Assembly (NCBI RefSeq): GCF_943372915.1
Contig: NZ_CALSAN010000001.1
Coordinates: 62,001 to 126,000, forward strand
DNA: 64,000 bases
Direction of reading: 5' to 3'
Source of the DNA: Ferrovibrio terrae_A
Lineage (GTDB): Bacteria > Pseudomonadota > Alphaproteobacteria > Ferrovibrionales > Ferrovibrionaceae
Positions 46,400 through 54,271 of this stretch are shown here, piece after piece. The translations under genes and the position numbers were made by a program. The notes under the pieces were generated by a model that did not search any database, was not told the origin of the DNA, and was given only the letters and a program-made list of their open reading frames with translations. The stretch's first letter is position 1. Every line of letters begins with the position of its first letter.

Positions 46400-47329
46400 T
46401 CAATGCTGGGCCCGGCCACGGCGCAGGCGCGGATCGAGCCAGCCATAGGCGAGGTCGACGCAGAGATTGGCCGCCACCATGGAGAGCGCGATGGCGAGCA
46501 GGATGGCCTGCACCACGGCGAGATCACGGTTGGCGACTGCCGAGACCAGCAGCCGGCCGACACCGGGCCAGGCAAACACGCTTTCCACCACCACGGCACC
46601 GGCGATCAGGCTGCCAACCATGAAACCGATGATGGTGACGGTGGGGATCGCCGCATTGGGCAGGGCATGATCGGCCACCACGCGACGCCAGGGCACGCCC
46701 TTGGCGGACGCCGTGCGGATATAGGGCTGACCCAGCACTTCCAGCATCGCCGAGCGGGTGAAGCGGGCCAGAATCGCGGCCCCTGAAACACCCAGCGTGA
46801 TGATCGGCAGGATGGCGGACTGCCAACCATCGTTGCCGCTGGAGGGGAGCCAGCCGAGCTGCACCGAGAAAACCAGTACCAGCAGCAGCGCCAGCACAAA
46901 GCTGGGCACCGTGAAGCCGGCCACCGACACCATCATGGTGAGCCGGTCGAGCGCCGAATTGCGATACAGCGCGGCAAAGATGCCGGCGGGAATCCCCAGG
47001 CCCAGCTTGATCATGAAGGCGGGAATGGTGATCGCCAGCGTCATCGGCACGCGTTCCATCACCAGCTCGATGGCCGGACGGCCATCGCGCATCGAATTGC
47101 CGAAATCGCCGCTCAGCGCATTGATCGCATAGGCCAGATACTGTTCCCAGATCGGCCGGTCCAGACCCCAGGATTTGCGGAAGGCCTCGATCGCCTCGGG
47201 TGGCGCATCGACCGACATGATGAGCAAGGCGGGATCGCCCGACAGGCGCAGCACGACAAAGGCGAAGGTGACGACGAAGCCGATGGTGAGAGCGGCGCGG
47301 GCGATGCGGGAAGCGACAAAGGACAGCAT
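46400..47329 (-). CDS. dppB: Oligopeptide-type ABC permease (DppB-like)
   Basis: 309 residues, six membrane helices, starting with a helix after MLSFVASRIARAALTIG. The permease loop TRSAMLEVLGQPYIRTASAKG and VVADHALPNAAIPTVTI are characteristic of DppB/OppB. Starts nine bases after the ATPase gene. The dppC start lies ten bases after its stop. Confidence 0.92.
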   Translation of the reverse strand: MLSFVASRIARAALTIGFVVTFAFVVLRLSGDPALLIMSVDAPPEAIEAFRKSWGLDRPIWEQYLAYAINALSGDFGNSMRDGRPAIELVMERVPMTLAITIPAFMIKLGLGIPAGIFAALYRNSALDRLTMMVSVAGFTVPSFVLALLLVLVFSVQLGWLPSSGNDGWQSAILPIITLGVSGAAILARFTRSAMLEVLGQPYIRTASAKGVPWRRVVADHALPNAAIPTVTIIGFMVGSLIAGAVVVESVFAWPGVGRLLVSAVANRDLAVVQAILLAIALSMVAANLCVDLAYGWLDPRLRRGRAQH

Positions 47330-47338
47330 GGTTCCGCC

Positions 47339-48343
47339 TTATGCAGCAGCGCGGTCGAGATGATCCGGCGCCACGACGTGGCAGGCGACCTGGCGGCCGT
47401 CGGCCAGAATGCGCAGGCCGGGCGCCGTTTCGGCACAGAGTGCCGTGGCGCGCGGACAGCGTGTGCGGAAGGCACAGCCGGACGGCGGATTGGCAGGATC
47501 GGGCGGATCACCCTGGATCGGTGCCGGCCGCGCCGCGCCGTGGCGGACGACGGACGGAATCGCGGCCAGCAGCGCCTGGGTATAGGGATGCTGCGGATCG
47601 CGGAACAGGCTTTCCGCCTCGCCGTATTCGACGATGCGGCCGAGATACATCACGGCGACATCATGACTGATCTGGCGCACCACCTTGAGATCGTGGCTAA
47701 TGAAGACATAGGCCAGATTCAGCTGCTCCTGCAGATCCAGCAGCAGGTTGACCACCTGGGCCTGGATCGAGACATCCAGCGCCGAGATCGGCTCGTCGCA
47801 GACCAGCAGGCGCGGCTGCAGGATCAGAGCGCGGGCCAGCACCACGCGCTGGCGCTGGCCGCCCGACAGTTCATGCGGATAGCGTTCGGCATGATGCGGC
47901 TGCAGGCCGACGGCAGCCATCTCGGCACGCACGCGCTCGAGGCGCTCGGCTTCAGGCATGCCGGGATGATGAATCTCCAGCGGCTCGCCGATCTGACGGC
48001 CGACCGGCAAACGGCGATCCAGTGCGCCGAGCGGATCCTGATAAACCATCTGCATGGCCTGGCGCTGGGCACGCCATTCGGCCGTGCCCGGTTTGGCCAG
48101 CGGCGCGCCATCGAACCGCACTTCGCCGGCACTGGCGGCCATCAGGCCAAGCAGCAACCGGCCAGTGGTGGACTTGCCGCAACCGGACTCGCCCACCAGG
48201 CCAAGCGTACGGCCAGGCATCACGCGGAGTGAAATGCCATCGACCGCCTTGAGCTGGGCCTTGTGACCAAACGGGCCGACACCGCCCTGGCGAATGGTGA
48301 AGTGTCGCGCCAGATCGCGCGCCTCGAGCAGCGGTTGGCTCAT
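47339..48343 (-). CDS. dppF: Oligopeptide-type ABC ATPase (DppF-like)
   Basis: 334 residues from the ATG at 48343 (MSQPLLEARDLARHF). Walker A GESGCGKSTT, signature LSGGQRQRVVLARAL, Walker B LLVCDEPISALD and switch FISHDLKVVRQI are intact. The C-terminal Cys-rich segment (GCAFRTRCPRATALC) is an iron-sulfur-cluster-type motif common in DppF/OppF. The start overlaps the DppD stop by four bases, so translation is coupled. Confidence 0.93.
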   Translation of the reverse strand: MSQPLLEARDLARHFTIRQGGVGPFGHKAQLKAVDGISLRVMPGRTLGLVGESGCGKSTTGRLLLGLMAASAGEVRFDGAPLAKPGTAEWRAQRQAMQMVYQDPLGALDRRLPVGRQIGEPLEIHHPGMPEAERLERVRAEMAAVGLQPHHAERYPHELSGGQRQRVVLARALILQPRLLVCDEPISALDVSIQAQVVNLLLDLQEQLNLAYVFISHDLKVVRQISHDVAVMYLGRIVEYGEAESLFRDPQHPYTQALLAAIPSVVRHGAARPAPIQGDPPDPANPPSGCAFRTRCPRATALCAETAPGLRILADGRQVACHVVAPDHLDRAAA

Positions 48344-49395
48344 TGCGCGATCACCGCAACGGCATGGCCCGAGGCGGCCACATGTGGCACCGATGCCGGC
48401 ACAGCATCGGGTGCCGGGTGCACCGGATCGACATGATAACGGGCATGGAAGCACTGCACGCGCTCGTTCAGATCAATCGAGACCTGCGGTGGCATGGTCC
48501 GGTGACAGCTCTCCTCGGCTTCGGCACAGCGTGGCGCGAAGGCACAGCCGCGCGGCAGGTTCCACGGCTCGGGCACCGTGCCCGGAATCGCCACCAGGCG
48601 ACGGCGCGGCCCTTCCAGCACCGGCAGGGCCGCGAGCAGCCCGCGCGTATAAGGATGCCGCGGGCGGTCGAACACGCGGCCCGATGGCGCCTCCTCGACC
48701 AGACGGCCGGCATACATGACGCAGACACGATCGACATTCTCGGCCACCACGCCGAGATCGTGACTGATCAGCACCATGCTCATGCCGCTGTCGCGACGGA
48801 TATCCTGCAGCAGAGTGAGAATTTGTGCCTGTACCGTCGCATCCAGCGCCGTGGTCGGCTCGTCGGCGATCAGCAGGTCGGGTTCGCCGGCCAGCGCCAT
48901 GGCGATCATCGCGCGCTGGTTCATGCCGCCAGACAGTTCATGCGAATAGTCGTTCAGCCGGCGCGGTGCATTGGCGATGCCGACACGATCGAGCAGCCGC
49001 CTGGCCTCGGCGGTGGCTACGGCGCCTTTCAGGCCGCGATGCAGGCCGAGCGCCTCGGTGATCTGGCGGCCGATGCGCAGTACCGGATTCAGCGACGAGG
49101 ACGGATCCTGGAAGATCATCGCTACCTTGCGGCCGCGGATTCCGTCCAGCACGCGGCGCGGCGCATGCAGCAGCTGCTGACCATCCAGCATCACGCTGCC
49201 GGCAATGCGCGCCTTGCCCGGCAGCAGGCCGAGCGCCGCCAGCCAGGTGACGCTTTTGCCTGAGCCGGATTCGCCGACCAGGCCGAGCGCCTCGCCGCGG
49301 CCGACACTGAGATCGATGCCGTGCAGGGCGCGGATGCTGCGGTCGCCTTGGGCGAAATCAACCGTGAGGTTGCGGATCTCCACGAACGGGTCCAT
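48340..49395 (-). CDS. dppD: Oligopeptide-type ABC ATPase (DppD-like)
   Basis: 351 residues. Walker A GESGSGKSVT, signature LSGGMNQRAMIAMAL, Walker B LLIADEPTTALD, switch LISHDLGVV, and a C-terminal Cys motif (GCAFAPRCAEAEESC). The tail after residue 325 is Pro/Ala-rich. It is separated from the binding-protein gene by a terminator at 49421-49456, which should set a lower level of ATPases and permeases than of binding protein. Confidence 0.93.
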   Translation of the reverse strand: MDPFVEIRNLTVDFAQGDRSIRALHGIDLSVGRGEALGLVGESGSGKSVTWLAALGLLPGKARIAGSVMLDGQQLLHAPRRVLDGIRGRKVAMIFQDPSSSLNPVLRIGRQITEALGLHRGLKGAVATAEARRLLDRVGIANAPRRLNDYSHELSGGMNQRAMIAMALAGEPDLLIADEPTTALDATVQAQILTLLQDIRRDSGMSMVLISHDLGVVAENVDRVCVMYAGRLVEEAPSGRVFDRPRHPYTRGLLAALPVLEGPRRRLVAIPGTVPEPWNLPRGCAFAPRCAEAEESCHRTMPPQVSIDLNERVQCFHARYHVDPVHPAPDAVPASVPHVAASGHAVAVIAQ

Positions 49396-49420
49396 GCCGA
49401 TATTCCTTGTTCCTGGGGCC

Positions 49421-49456
49421 GGAAAGGAAAACGGCGGCGGGTTTATCCCGCCGCCG
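49421..49456 (-). terminator. Rho-independent terminator/attenuator after the binding-protein gene
   Basis: Stem CGGCGGCGGG/CCCGCCGCCG (49432-49441 with 49447-49456), five-base loop, then GTTTTCCTTTCC on the minus strand. It lies between the binding protein and dppD, so partial read-through would give less transporter than binding protein. Confidence 0.82.
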
Positions 49457-49467
49457 CATGGTCAGGC

Positions 49468-51105
49468 TCAGCCGATCTTGAAGTTCTTGCTGCGGAATTC
49501 CATCGCAAAGGAGGGCGAGGCCTTCCACTGGATGTCCTTGCGCTTGGCGGTGAAGGTGGCGTTCTGGTGCAGCACCGTATAGGCCGGGTCTTCGCGTTCG
49601 CAGATTTCCAGCATGCGCTTGAACATGCCCTTGCGCTTGGCCATGTCGGTCTCGACAGCCATTTGGTCCGAGAGCGTGTTCATCTCGTTATTGGACCATT
49701 CCTTGACCTGCTGCTGCTGGCCCTGGGGTCCGTGCTGGTTGACGATGGATGAAATCGGATCGGTGAAGGGCGCGCTGTTCGACCAGTCGCGCACGGCCCG
49801 GGTACCGTTGTTTTCAAAAATCTGCTGCCAGTTTTCCTTCATCTCGATCTGCACGTTCAGACCGGCCTGACGCCACATCTCGACCAGAATCTGCGCGGTG
49901 GCATTCTGGTTGGTGTAATAGTTGTTGATCAGGCGGTAGGGGATCGGATCACCCTTGTAGCCGGCGGCCTTGAGCAGCTCGCGCGCCTTCTGCGGGTTGT
50001 ATTCCGGCACTGTCCAGCCCTCGACGAACATCGGGCCGTAGAATTCCCACTGCAGGCCGGCCGGGATGCGGGTGCGGCCAGCCCACAGGCTGTCGACGAT
50101 GGCCTGGCGGTCGATGGCATGGGTGAAGGCCTGACGCACGCGCGCATCGCGCAGCTGCGGATGATGCTTGTCGAAGACCGTGAGGCGATGGTTGTCGATC
50201 AGGCCGCCCTTCACCTCGAACTTGGCATTCTTCTCGATACCGGCGATCTGGTCCGGCGGCATGTCGCAGGCGAAATCGAACTGGCCCGACAGCAGGCCGT
50301 TGATGCGCGAGGCCACTTCCGGCACCACCATGATGCGCACGGTCTTCAGCGGCGGGCGGCCGCCCCAGTATTCATCATGCGCTTCCAGCACCAGCTCCTG
50401 GTCCGGCTTGTAGTCGCGCACCTTGTAGGGACCGGTGGACACCGGCTTGACCGACCAGTCGATCCAGCTCTTGGCCTCTTCGAACCCGCGGCGCGAGATG
50501 ATCTCGCTGCCATACCGGGCGATGCGGCCCTCCATGGTGACATCCGGTGTGCGGTTGACAAAGCGCACGGTGTATTTGTCGACGATCTCGATCTTTTCCA
50601 GCGCCGGCCAGGAGCGCTTGGCCACGGCAGGCACTTCCGGCGGCAGTTCCTTGCCGCGTACGCTGTCGCGCACCATCACATTGGCAAACAGCGTCTTGTT
50701 GCTGGTGATGTCGTATTCCGGGCCGAACATCCGTTCCTTGCCGAAGGTGAACACCACGTCCTCGGCCGTCATCTCGTCGCCATTGTGGAACTTCACGCCC
50801 TTGCGGAGGGTAAGCTCGACCGTGCGGCCATCGACGCGCTTCCAGCTTTCCGCCAGCGCCGGCACGGCTTCCAGTTCGCTCAGCAGATTGCGGCCAATCA
50901 ACCCCTCATAGATGAAAGAGAGCGAGCGGGCGCCGACATTGGACTGTTCGCGCAGCGGTTCCAGAGATGCCGAATTGGAAATCTGCTGTACGGCGATGGT
51001 GATGCTGGGGCGATTGTCGGACTGGCCGATCGCGAAGCGCGGCAAGGCGAAACTGCCGGCAGCAAGGCCGGAACCGACGAGAAAATGGCGGCGATGGATC
51101 TGCAT
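49468..51105 (-). CDS. ABC transporter substrate-binding protein, family 5 (peptide/nickel type)
   Basis: 545 residues. Tat-type leader with twin arginines (RRHFLVGSGLAAGSFALPRF) directing folded export to the periplasm. The mature protein is a three-domain family-5 binding protein: WKRVDGRTVELTLRKGVKFHNGDEM (in part), QAFTHAIDRQAIVDSLWAG, and TAQILVEMWRQAGLNV. Substrate not identifiable; the monoester hydrolase at the end of the operon hints at a phosphonate- or sulfate-ester compound or conjugate. An inverted-repeat operator candidate lies 110-148 bases upstream. Confidence 0.92.
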   Translation of the reverse strand: MQIHRRHFLVGSGLAAGSFALPRFAIGQSDNRPSITIAVQQISNSASLEPLREQSNVGARSLSFIYEGLIGRNLLSELEAVPALAESWKRVDGRTVELTLRKGVKFHNGDEMTAEDVVFTFGKERMFGPEYDITSNKTLFANVMVRDSVRGKELPPEVPAVAKRSWPALEKIEIVDKYTVRFVNRTPDVTMEGRIARYGSEIISRRGFEEAKSWIDWSVKPVSTGPYKVRDYKPDQELVLEAHDEYWGGRPPLKTVRIMVVPEVASRINGLLSGQFDFACDMPPDQIAGIEKNAKFEVKGGLIDNHRLTVFDKHHPQLRDARVRQAFTHAIDRQAIVDSLWAGRTRIPAGLQWEFYGPMFVEGWTVPEYNPQKARELLKAAGYKGDPIPYRLINNYYTNQNATAQILVEMWRQAGLNVQIEMKENWQQIFENNGTRAVRDWSNSAPFTDPISSIVNQHGPQGQQQQVKEWSNNEMNTLSDQMAVETDMAKRKGMFKRMLEICEREDPAYTVLHQNATFTAKRKDIQWKASPSFAMEFRSKNFKIG

Positions 51106-51215
51106 GACTTCCCCTCCGAGGTCGAATCTGAGACCCGGAGGCTAGGAAATGGCGATGACCGATCGGTGACGCCGCCATGACCCGTCGATGAAGCTTGCCG
51201 CGCTTCAGCGCATCC

Positions 51216-51253
51216 ACTCAACCTCTGCTCAAGAGGTTGAGTTGAACTCAACC
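51216..51253. promoter_or_regulatory. Inverted repeat with three ACTCAACC-type units, probable operator of the ABC operon
   Basis: A perfect 11-base arm ACTCAACCTCT (51216-51226) pairs with AGAGGTTGAGT (51232-51242) across five bases, and a third ACTCAACC follows at 51246-51253. It lies between imuA and the binding protein start, with no T-run, so an operator for a dimeric regulator is more likely than a terminator. The regulator is unknown. Confidence 0.5.
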
Positions 51254-51260
51254 GATGAGA

Positions 51261-51941
51261 TCAGCGCACCAGACGAAAACTACCGCCGGCCTGATCCCAT
51301 TCGACCAGCCAGGAGCGATCGGTTTCGACACCGTGCCGGCATTCCAGCGTCAGGCGCCAGCACGGCCGGAAACCGTCGCTGGCCGCCGCCTGTACCGACC
51401 AGCGCGCGGCAGCCGCGGAAGGCTGGCGATTCTGCCGCACCAGAAAAGCCGTGGCGCCGCGTTTCTCGGCCGCATCCTGCAGGCGCTGGGTGACATGAAA
51501 ATCAGCATCGCCGATTTCCGCCACCACCGCACCATAGCCAAGCGCATCCAGGCCTTCTTCGGCAGCCCAGCAGCGATCACCGGCGCGCGGCGTGGTGACC
51601 ACCGTGAGGCGACGATGATCGAGGCCGAGCTGCGCCAATGCCGGCGCATGCAGGCCGGCCCCGGCGGTGACCCAGAGAATCTGCGCCTGCCGGCGGTCGC
51701 GCCCGAGCAGGGCGGCGAGGAAACCGCTGACGGTTGCCGCATCGCCAACGATGTCATGCAGCGCGCCGCGGGCAAATTCTTCGAGGATGTCGATCTGCGG
51801 AACACCCAGCGTCAGCCCCTGGCTGAAACGGCCGAACTGCCGCAGCAGGCCGGCGCCGAAACGCGACGGGGCGATATAGGAGGCGGAACGCGACTGAACG
51901 GACTGAAGCTGGGCGGACTGAAGCTGGGCAGAACGGAACAT
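51261..51941 (-). CDS. imuA: ImuA-like SOS mutagenesis accessory protein (RecA-related)
   Basis: 226 residues. The sequence ILEEFARGALHDIVG, GFLAALLGRDRRQAQILWV, HAPALAQLGLDHRRLTVV, CWAAEEGLDALGYGAVVAEIG and the later AAARWSVQAAASDG match ImuA proteins, which support the ImuB/DnaE2 translesion machinery. There is no Walker A. The usual imuB and dnaE2 are not next to it here. The N-terminus has a short Ser/Gln repeat (AQLQSAQLQS). The start has CAGGAG upstream. Direct repeats at 51970-52021 could be SOS boxes. Confidence 0.72.
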   Translation of the reverse strand: MFRSAQLQSAQLQSVQSRSASYIAPSRFGAGLLRQFGRFSQGLTLGVPQIDILEEFARGALHDIVGDAATVSGFLAALLGRDRRQAQILWVTAGAGLHAPALAQLGLDHRRLTVVTTPRAGDRCWAAEEGLDALGYGAVVAEIGDADFHVTQRLQDAAEKRGATAFLVRQNRQPSAAAARWSVQAAASDGFRPCWRLTLECRHGVETDRSWLVEWDQAGGSFRLVR

Positions 51942-51969
51942 CGGGCGGGCTCCTGAAGGATCAGAACTG

Positions 51970-52021
51970 CATATGTTCTACTTCTGATCCGTCTATGGCG
52001 CCATATGTTCTTATTCCTATC
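51970..52021. promoter_or_regulatory. Imperfect direct repeat upstream of imuA, possible SOS operator
   Basis: CATATGTTCT occurs at 51970-51979 and again at 52002-52011, and similarity continues for about ten bases. Each contains GTTC followed after seven bases by a near-match to the second half (GATC, TATC), close to the alphaproteobacterial LexA box GTTC-N7-GTTC. Inference. Confidence 0.4.
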
Positions 52022-52063
52022 TCATTTTCGCATTATATCTTGGAAATCCGCCAAATCCGGCAT

Positions 52064-52996
52064 TCAGGCTGCTTTTGCCCGGGCATCGATCCTGGCCAGA
52101 CGGGCCAGCATGTAGTCCACCTCGGCCCGCGCCTTCGGCCCCAGCGCCGGCCCCGGCTTGCGCTGGGCATCGCTGGCAAGGATGCCGCGCTTCATCATCG
52201 TGTATTTGCGCACGGCGAGACCCACCCCCTGCTGCTGTTCGTAGCGCAGCAGCGGCAGATGGGCATCGAACAGGTCATGCGCCGCATCGCGGTTACCCGC
52301 CTTCTGGAAGCGCACGACATCGACCAGCATTTCCGGGAAGGCATAGCCGGTCATCGCGCCATCGGCGCCGCGCTCCATCTCGAAGTCGAGAAACAGGCCG
52401 CCATTGCCGGTGAGAATCGAAATCTCGCGCATGGAACCATCGGCCTGGAAGCCGCGCAGGGCGGTGATCTTTTCCAGCCCCGGCCAATCTTCATGCTTCA
52501 GCATCACGCAGGAGGGATGATCCTGCACGATCTGGCGGATCACCTTGGGCGTCATCTGCACCGACAGCGTGAGCGGATAATCCTGGATCACGAAGGGAAT
52601 GTCATCGCCGATGGCCTCGATGGCCTGGCGATAATAGCCGGTGATCTGGTCATCGGTGCGCAAAGAGGGGATCGGCGCGATCATCACGCCGGCAGCACCG
52701 CGCTCCATGCTGGCGCGCGCCAGCGAACGCATGGCGGCAAAGCCCGGGGCCGAAACGCCGACAATCACCGGCAGGTTTTTCATACCCCTGATGAAACGCG
52801 TGGCAATGGCGAGCGATTCTTCCGGCTCCAACTTGGGCGCCTCGCCCATGATGCCGAGCACGGTGACGCCGGTGGCGCCGGCCGCCAGATAGGTCTCGAT
52901 CAGCCGGTCGGTCGAGGCCTCGTCGATACGGCCATCGGGATGGAAGGCCGTGGGTGCAATCGGATAGACGCCGGCCGCGGTATGATCGAGACGCAT
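52064..52996 (-). CDS. DapA-family aldolase/lyase (dihydrodipicolinate synthase-like)
   Basis: 310 residues from the ATG at 52996 (MRLDHTAAGVYPIAPTAF). A TIM-barrel class I aldolase: TVLGIMGEAPKLEPEE carries the substrate-binding loop, FVIQDYPLTLS the catalytic Tyr and CVMLKHEDWPG the Schiff-base lysine. The family includes DapA, N-acetylneuraminate lyase and several sugar-acid dehydratases; the GIMGEAPKLE loop differs from the GTTGE of true DapA, so another keto-acid substrate is likely. Neighbours give no clue. Confidence 0.85.
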   Translation of the reverse strand: MRLDHTAAGVYPIAPTAFHPDGRIDEASTDRLIETYLAAGATGVTVLGIMGEAPKLEPEESLAIATRFIRGMKNLPVIVGVSAPGFAAMRSLARASMERGAAGVMIAPIPSLRTDDQITGYYRQAIEAIGDDIPFVIQDYPLTLSVQMTPKVIRQIVQDHPSCVMLKHEDWPGLEKITALRGFQADGSMREISILTGNGGLFLDFEMERGADGAMTGYAFPEMLVDVVRFQKAGNRDAAHDLFDAHLPLLRYEQQQGVGLAVRKYTMMKRGILASDAQRKPGPALGPKARAEVDYMLARLARIDARAKAA

Positions 52997-53069
52997 GTGG
53001 TTTTCTCCCGTGTCGCGGCTGGTGTCTGCCGCGTTGGCACCATCCTGCCATCCGTACCGCGCCGATGGA

Positions 53070-53107
53070 AATAAAAAGGCGCCGCCATGATCACGCATGG
53101 CGGCGCC
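53070..53107 (-). terminator. Rho-independent terminator of the alpha/beta hydrolase gene
   Basis: A perfect 12-base-pair stem (53078-53089 with 53096-53107), loop of six bases, then TTTTTAT on the minus strand. Confidence 0.9.
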
Positions 53108-53144
53108 AGGTCGGACATCTGGGGAGGATGTCCCGGGGGAAAGG

Positions 53145-54119
53145 TCAGGCCTTGATGAAGTCGAGCAGATCCTTGTTGAGCTGGTCCTTGTGGGTATCGG
53201 TCAGGCCATGCGGCGCCCCCGGATAGACCTTCAGCGTGGCAGTCTTGATCAGTTTGGACGCTGCCAGTGCAGCAGCCGCGATCGGCACGATCTGGTCGTC
53301 ATCGCCATGCAGCACCAGGGTGGGGATATCGAACTTCTTCAGGTCTTCGGTGAAATCGGTTTCCGAGAAGGCCTTGATGCAGTCATAGGTGCTCTTGTGA
53401 CCAGCCATCATGCCCTGCAGCCAGAAGCTGTCGATCATGCCCTGGCTGGCCTTGGCGCCCGGCCGGTTGAAGCCGAAGAACGGGCCGCTGGCAATATCCT
53501 TGTAGAGCTGCGAGCGATCCTTGACCGAGCCGGCGCGGATGCCGTCGAACACCTCGATCGGCAGGCCGCCGGGATTGGCCGCGGTCTTGAGCATCAGCGG
53601 CGGAACGGCACTGATCAGGGCCGCCTTGGCCAGACGCTTGGTGCCATGACGGCCGATATAGCGCGCAACCTCGCCGCCGCCGGTGGAGAAGCCGATCAGG
53701 ATAGCATTCTTGAGGTCCAGAGCCTCGAACACCGCCGCCAGGTCATCGGCATAGGTGTTCATCTCGTTGCCATCCCAGGTCTGGGTCGAGCGGCCGTGGC
53801 CGCGACGGTCATGGCCGATGGCGCGATAGCCATTGCTGGCGACATGGAACATCTGCGATTCCCAGCTGTCGGCGCTGAGCGGCCAGCCATGGCTGAACAC
53901 CACCGGCTGCCCCTTGCCCCAATCCTTGTAGTAAATCTGCACGCCGTCCTTGGTCGTTACATAGCTGCTCATGGTGGTCATTCCTTTTTGTGTGGTGGTC
54001 TGGGGTGTTGTGGCAAAGCCGACAGCCGGGAGGCTGGCGACTGCGACGGCACTGGCGACACCGATCAGGATGTCGCGGCGGGAGGCGGCTAGGCCATGAT
54101 TCGTTGTCTGGTGCGTCAT
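53145..54119 (-). CDS. Alpha/beta hydrolase, non-heme chloroperoxidase/perhydrolase type, with Tat leader
   Basis: 324 residues. Residues 1-36 are a Tat leader (SRRDILIGVASAVAVASLP); the hydrolase begins at about 50. Nucleophile S145 in GFSTGGGE, acid D in LHGDDDQIVP and His in APHGLTD form the triad; GHDRRGHGRS and FSHGWPLSADSWE are typical of the esterase/cofactor-free haloperoxidase branch. An internal ATG at 53972 (MSSYVTTKDGV) has its own strong ribosome site AAGGA, so a leaderless cytoplasmic form may also be made. Ends in a terminator. Upstream, a motif shared with the response regulator gene suggests control by the neighbouring two-component system. Confidence 0.88.
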   Translation of the reverse strand: MTHQTTNHGLAASRRDILIGVASAVAVASLPAVGFATTPQTTTQKGMTTMSSYVTTKDGVQIYYKDWGKGQPVVFSHGWPLSADSWESQMFHVASNGYRAIGHDRRGHGRSTQTWDGNEMNTYADDLAAVFEALDLKNAILIGFSTGGGEVARYIGRHGTKRLAKAALISAVPPLMLKTAANPGGLPIEVFDGIRAGSVKDRSQLYKDIASGPFFGFNRPGAKASQGMIDSFWLQGMMAGHKSTYDCIKAFSETDFTEDLKKFDIPTLVLHGDDDQIVPIAAAALAASKLIKTATLKVYPGAPHGLTDTHKDQLNKDLLDFIKA

Positions 54120-54220
54120 TGCGATAATCCCATGTCGAGGTGGTGGTTAACAAGTCTGTGCGATGACCGAGACTGTGCCCGACAGAATTCCGCCAGGCCA
54201 TCAGACACAGGGAGTGTCGA

Positions 54221-54240
54221 TTCATATTTTGGTATAGGAC
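54221..54240 (-). promoter_or_regulatory. Candidate response-regulator site upstream of the hydrolase gene
   Basis: On the minus strand ATACCAAAATATGA lies about 100 bases before the hydrolase start. The same motif (ATACCAGAGTATAA, 11 of 14 identical) lies about 90 bases before the receiver protein gene at 56270. Shared spacing suggests binding by the FixJ-type regulator encoded at 56390. Confidence 0.45.
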
Positions 54241-54271
54241 GGTAGCTGCAGATGACAGCCGTGTGACTCGC

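Noticed and set aside
51216..51253. Terminator of imuA
   Set aside because: No T-run follows the stem on the minus strand, and a third half-site argues for an operator.
52064..52996. True DapA of lysine synthesis
   Set aside because: The substrate loop differs from the GTTGE of DapA and there is no lysine gene nearby.
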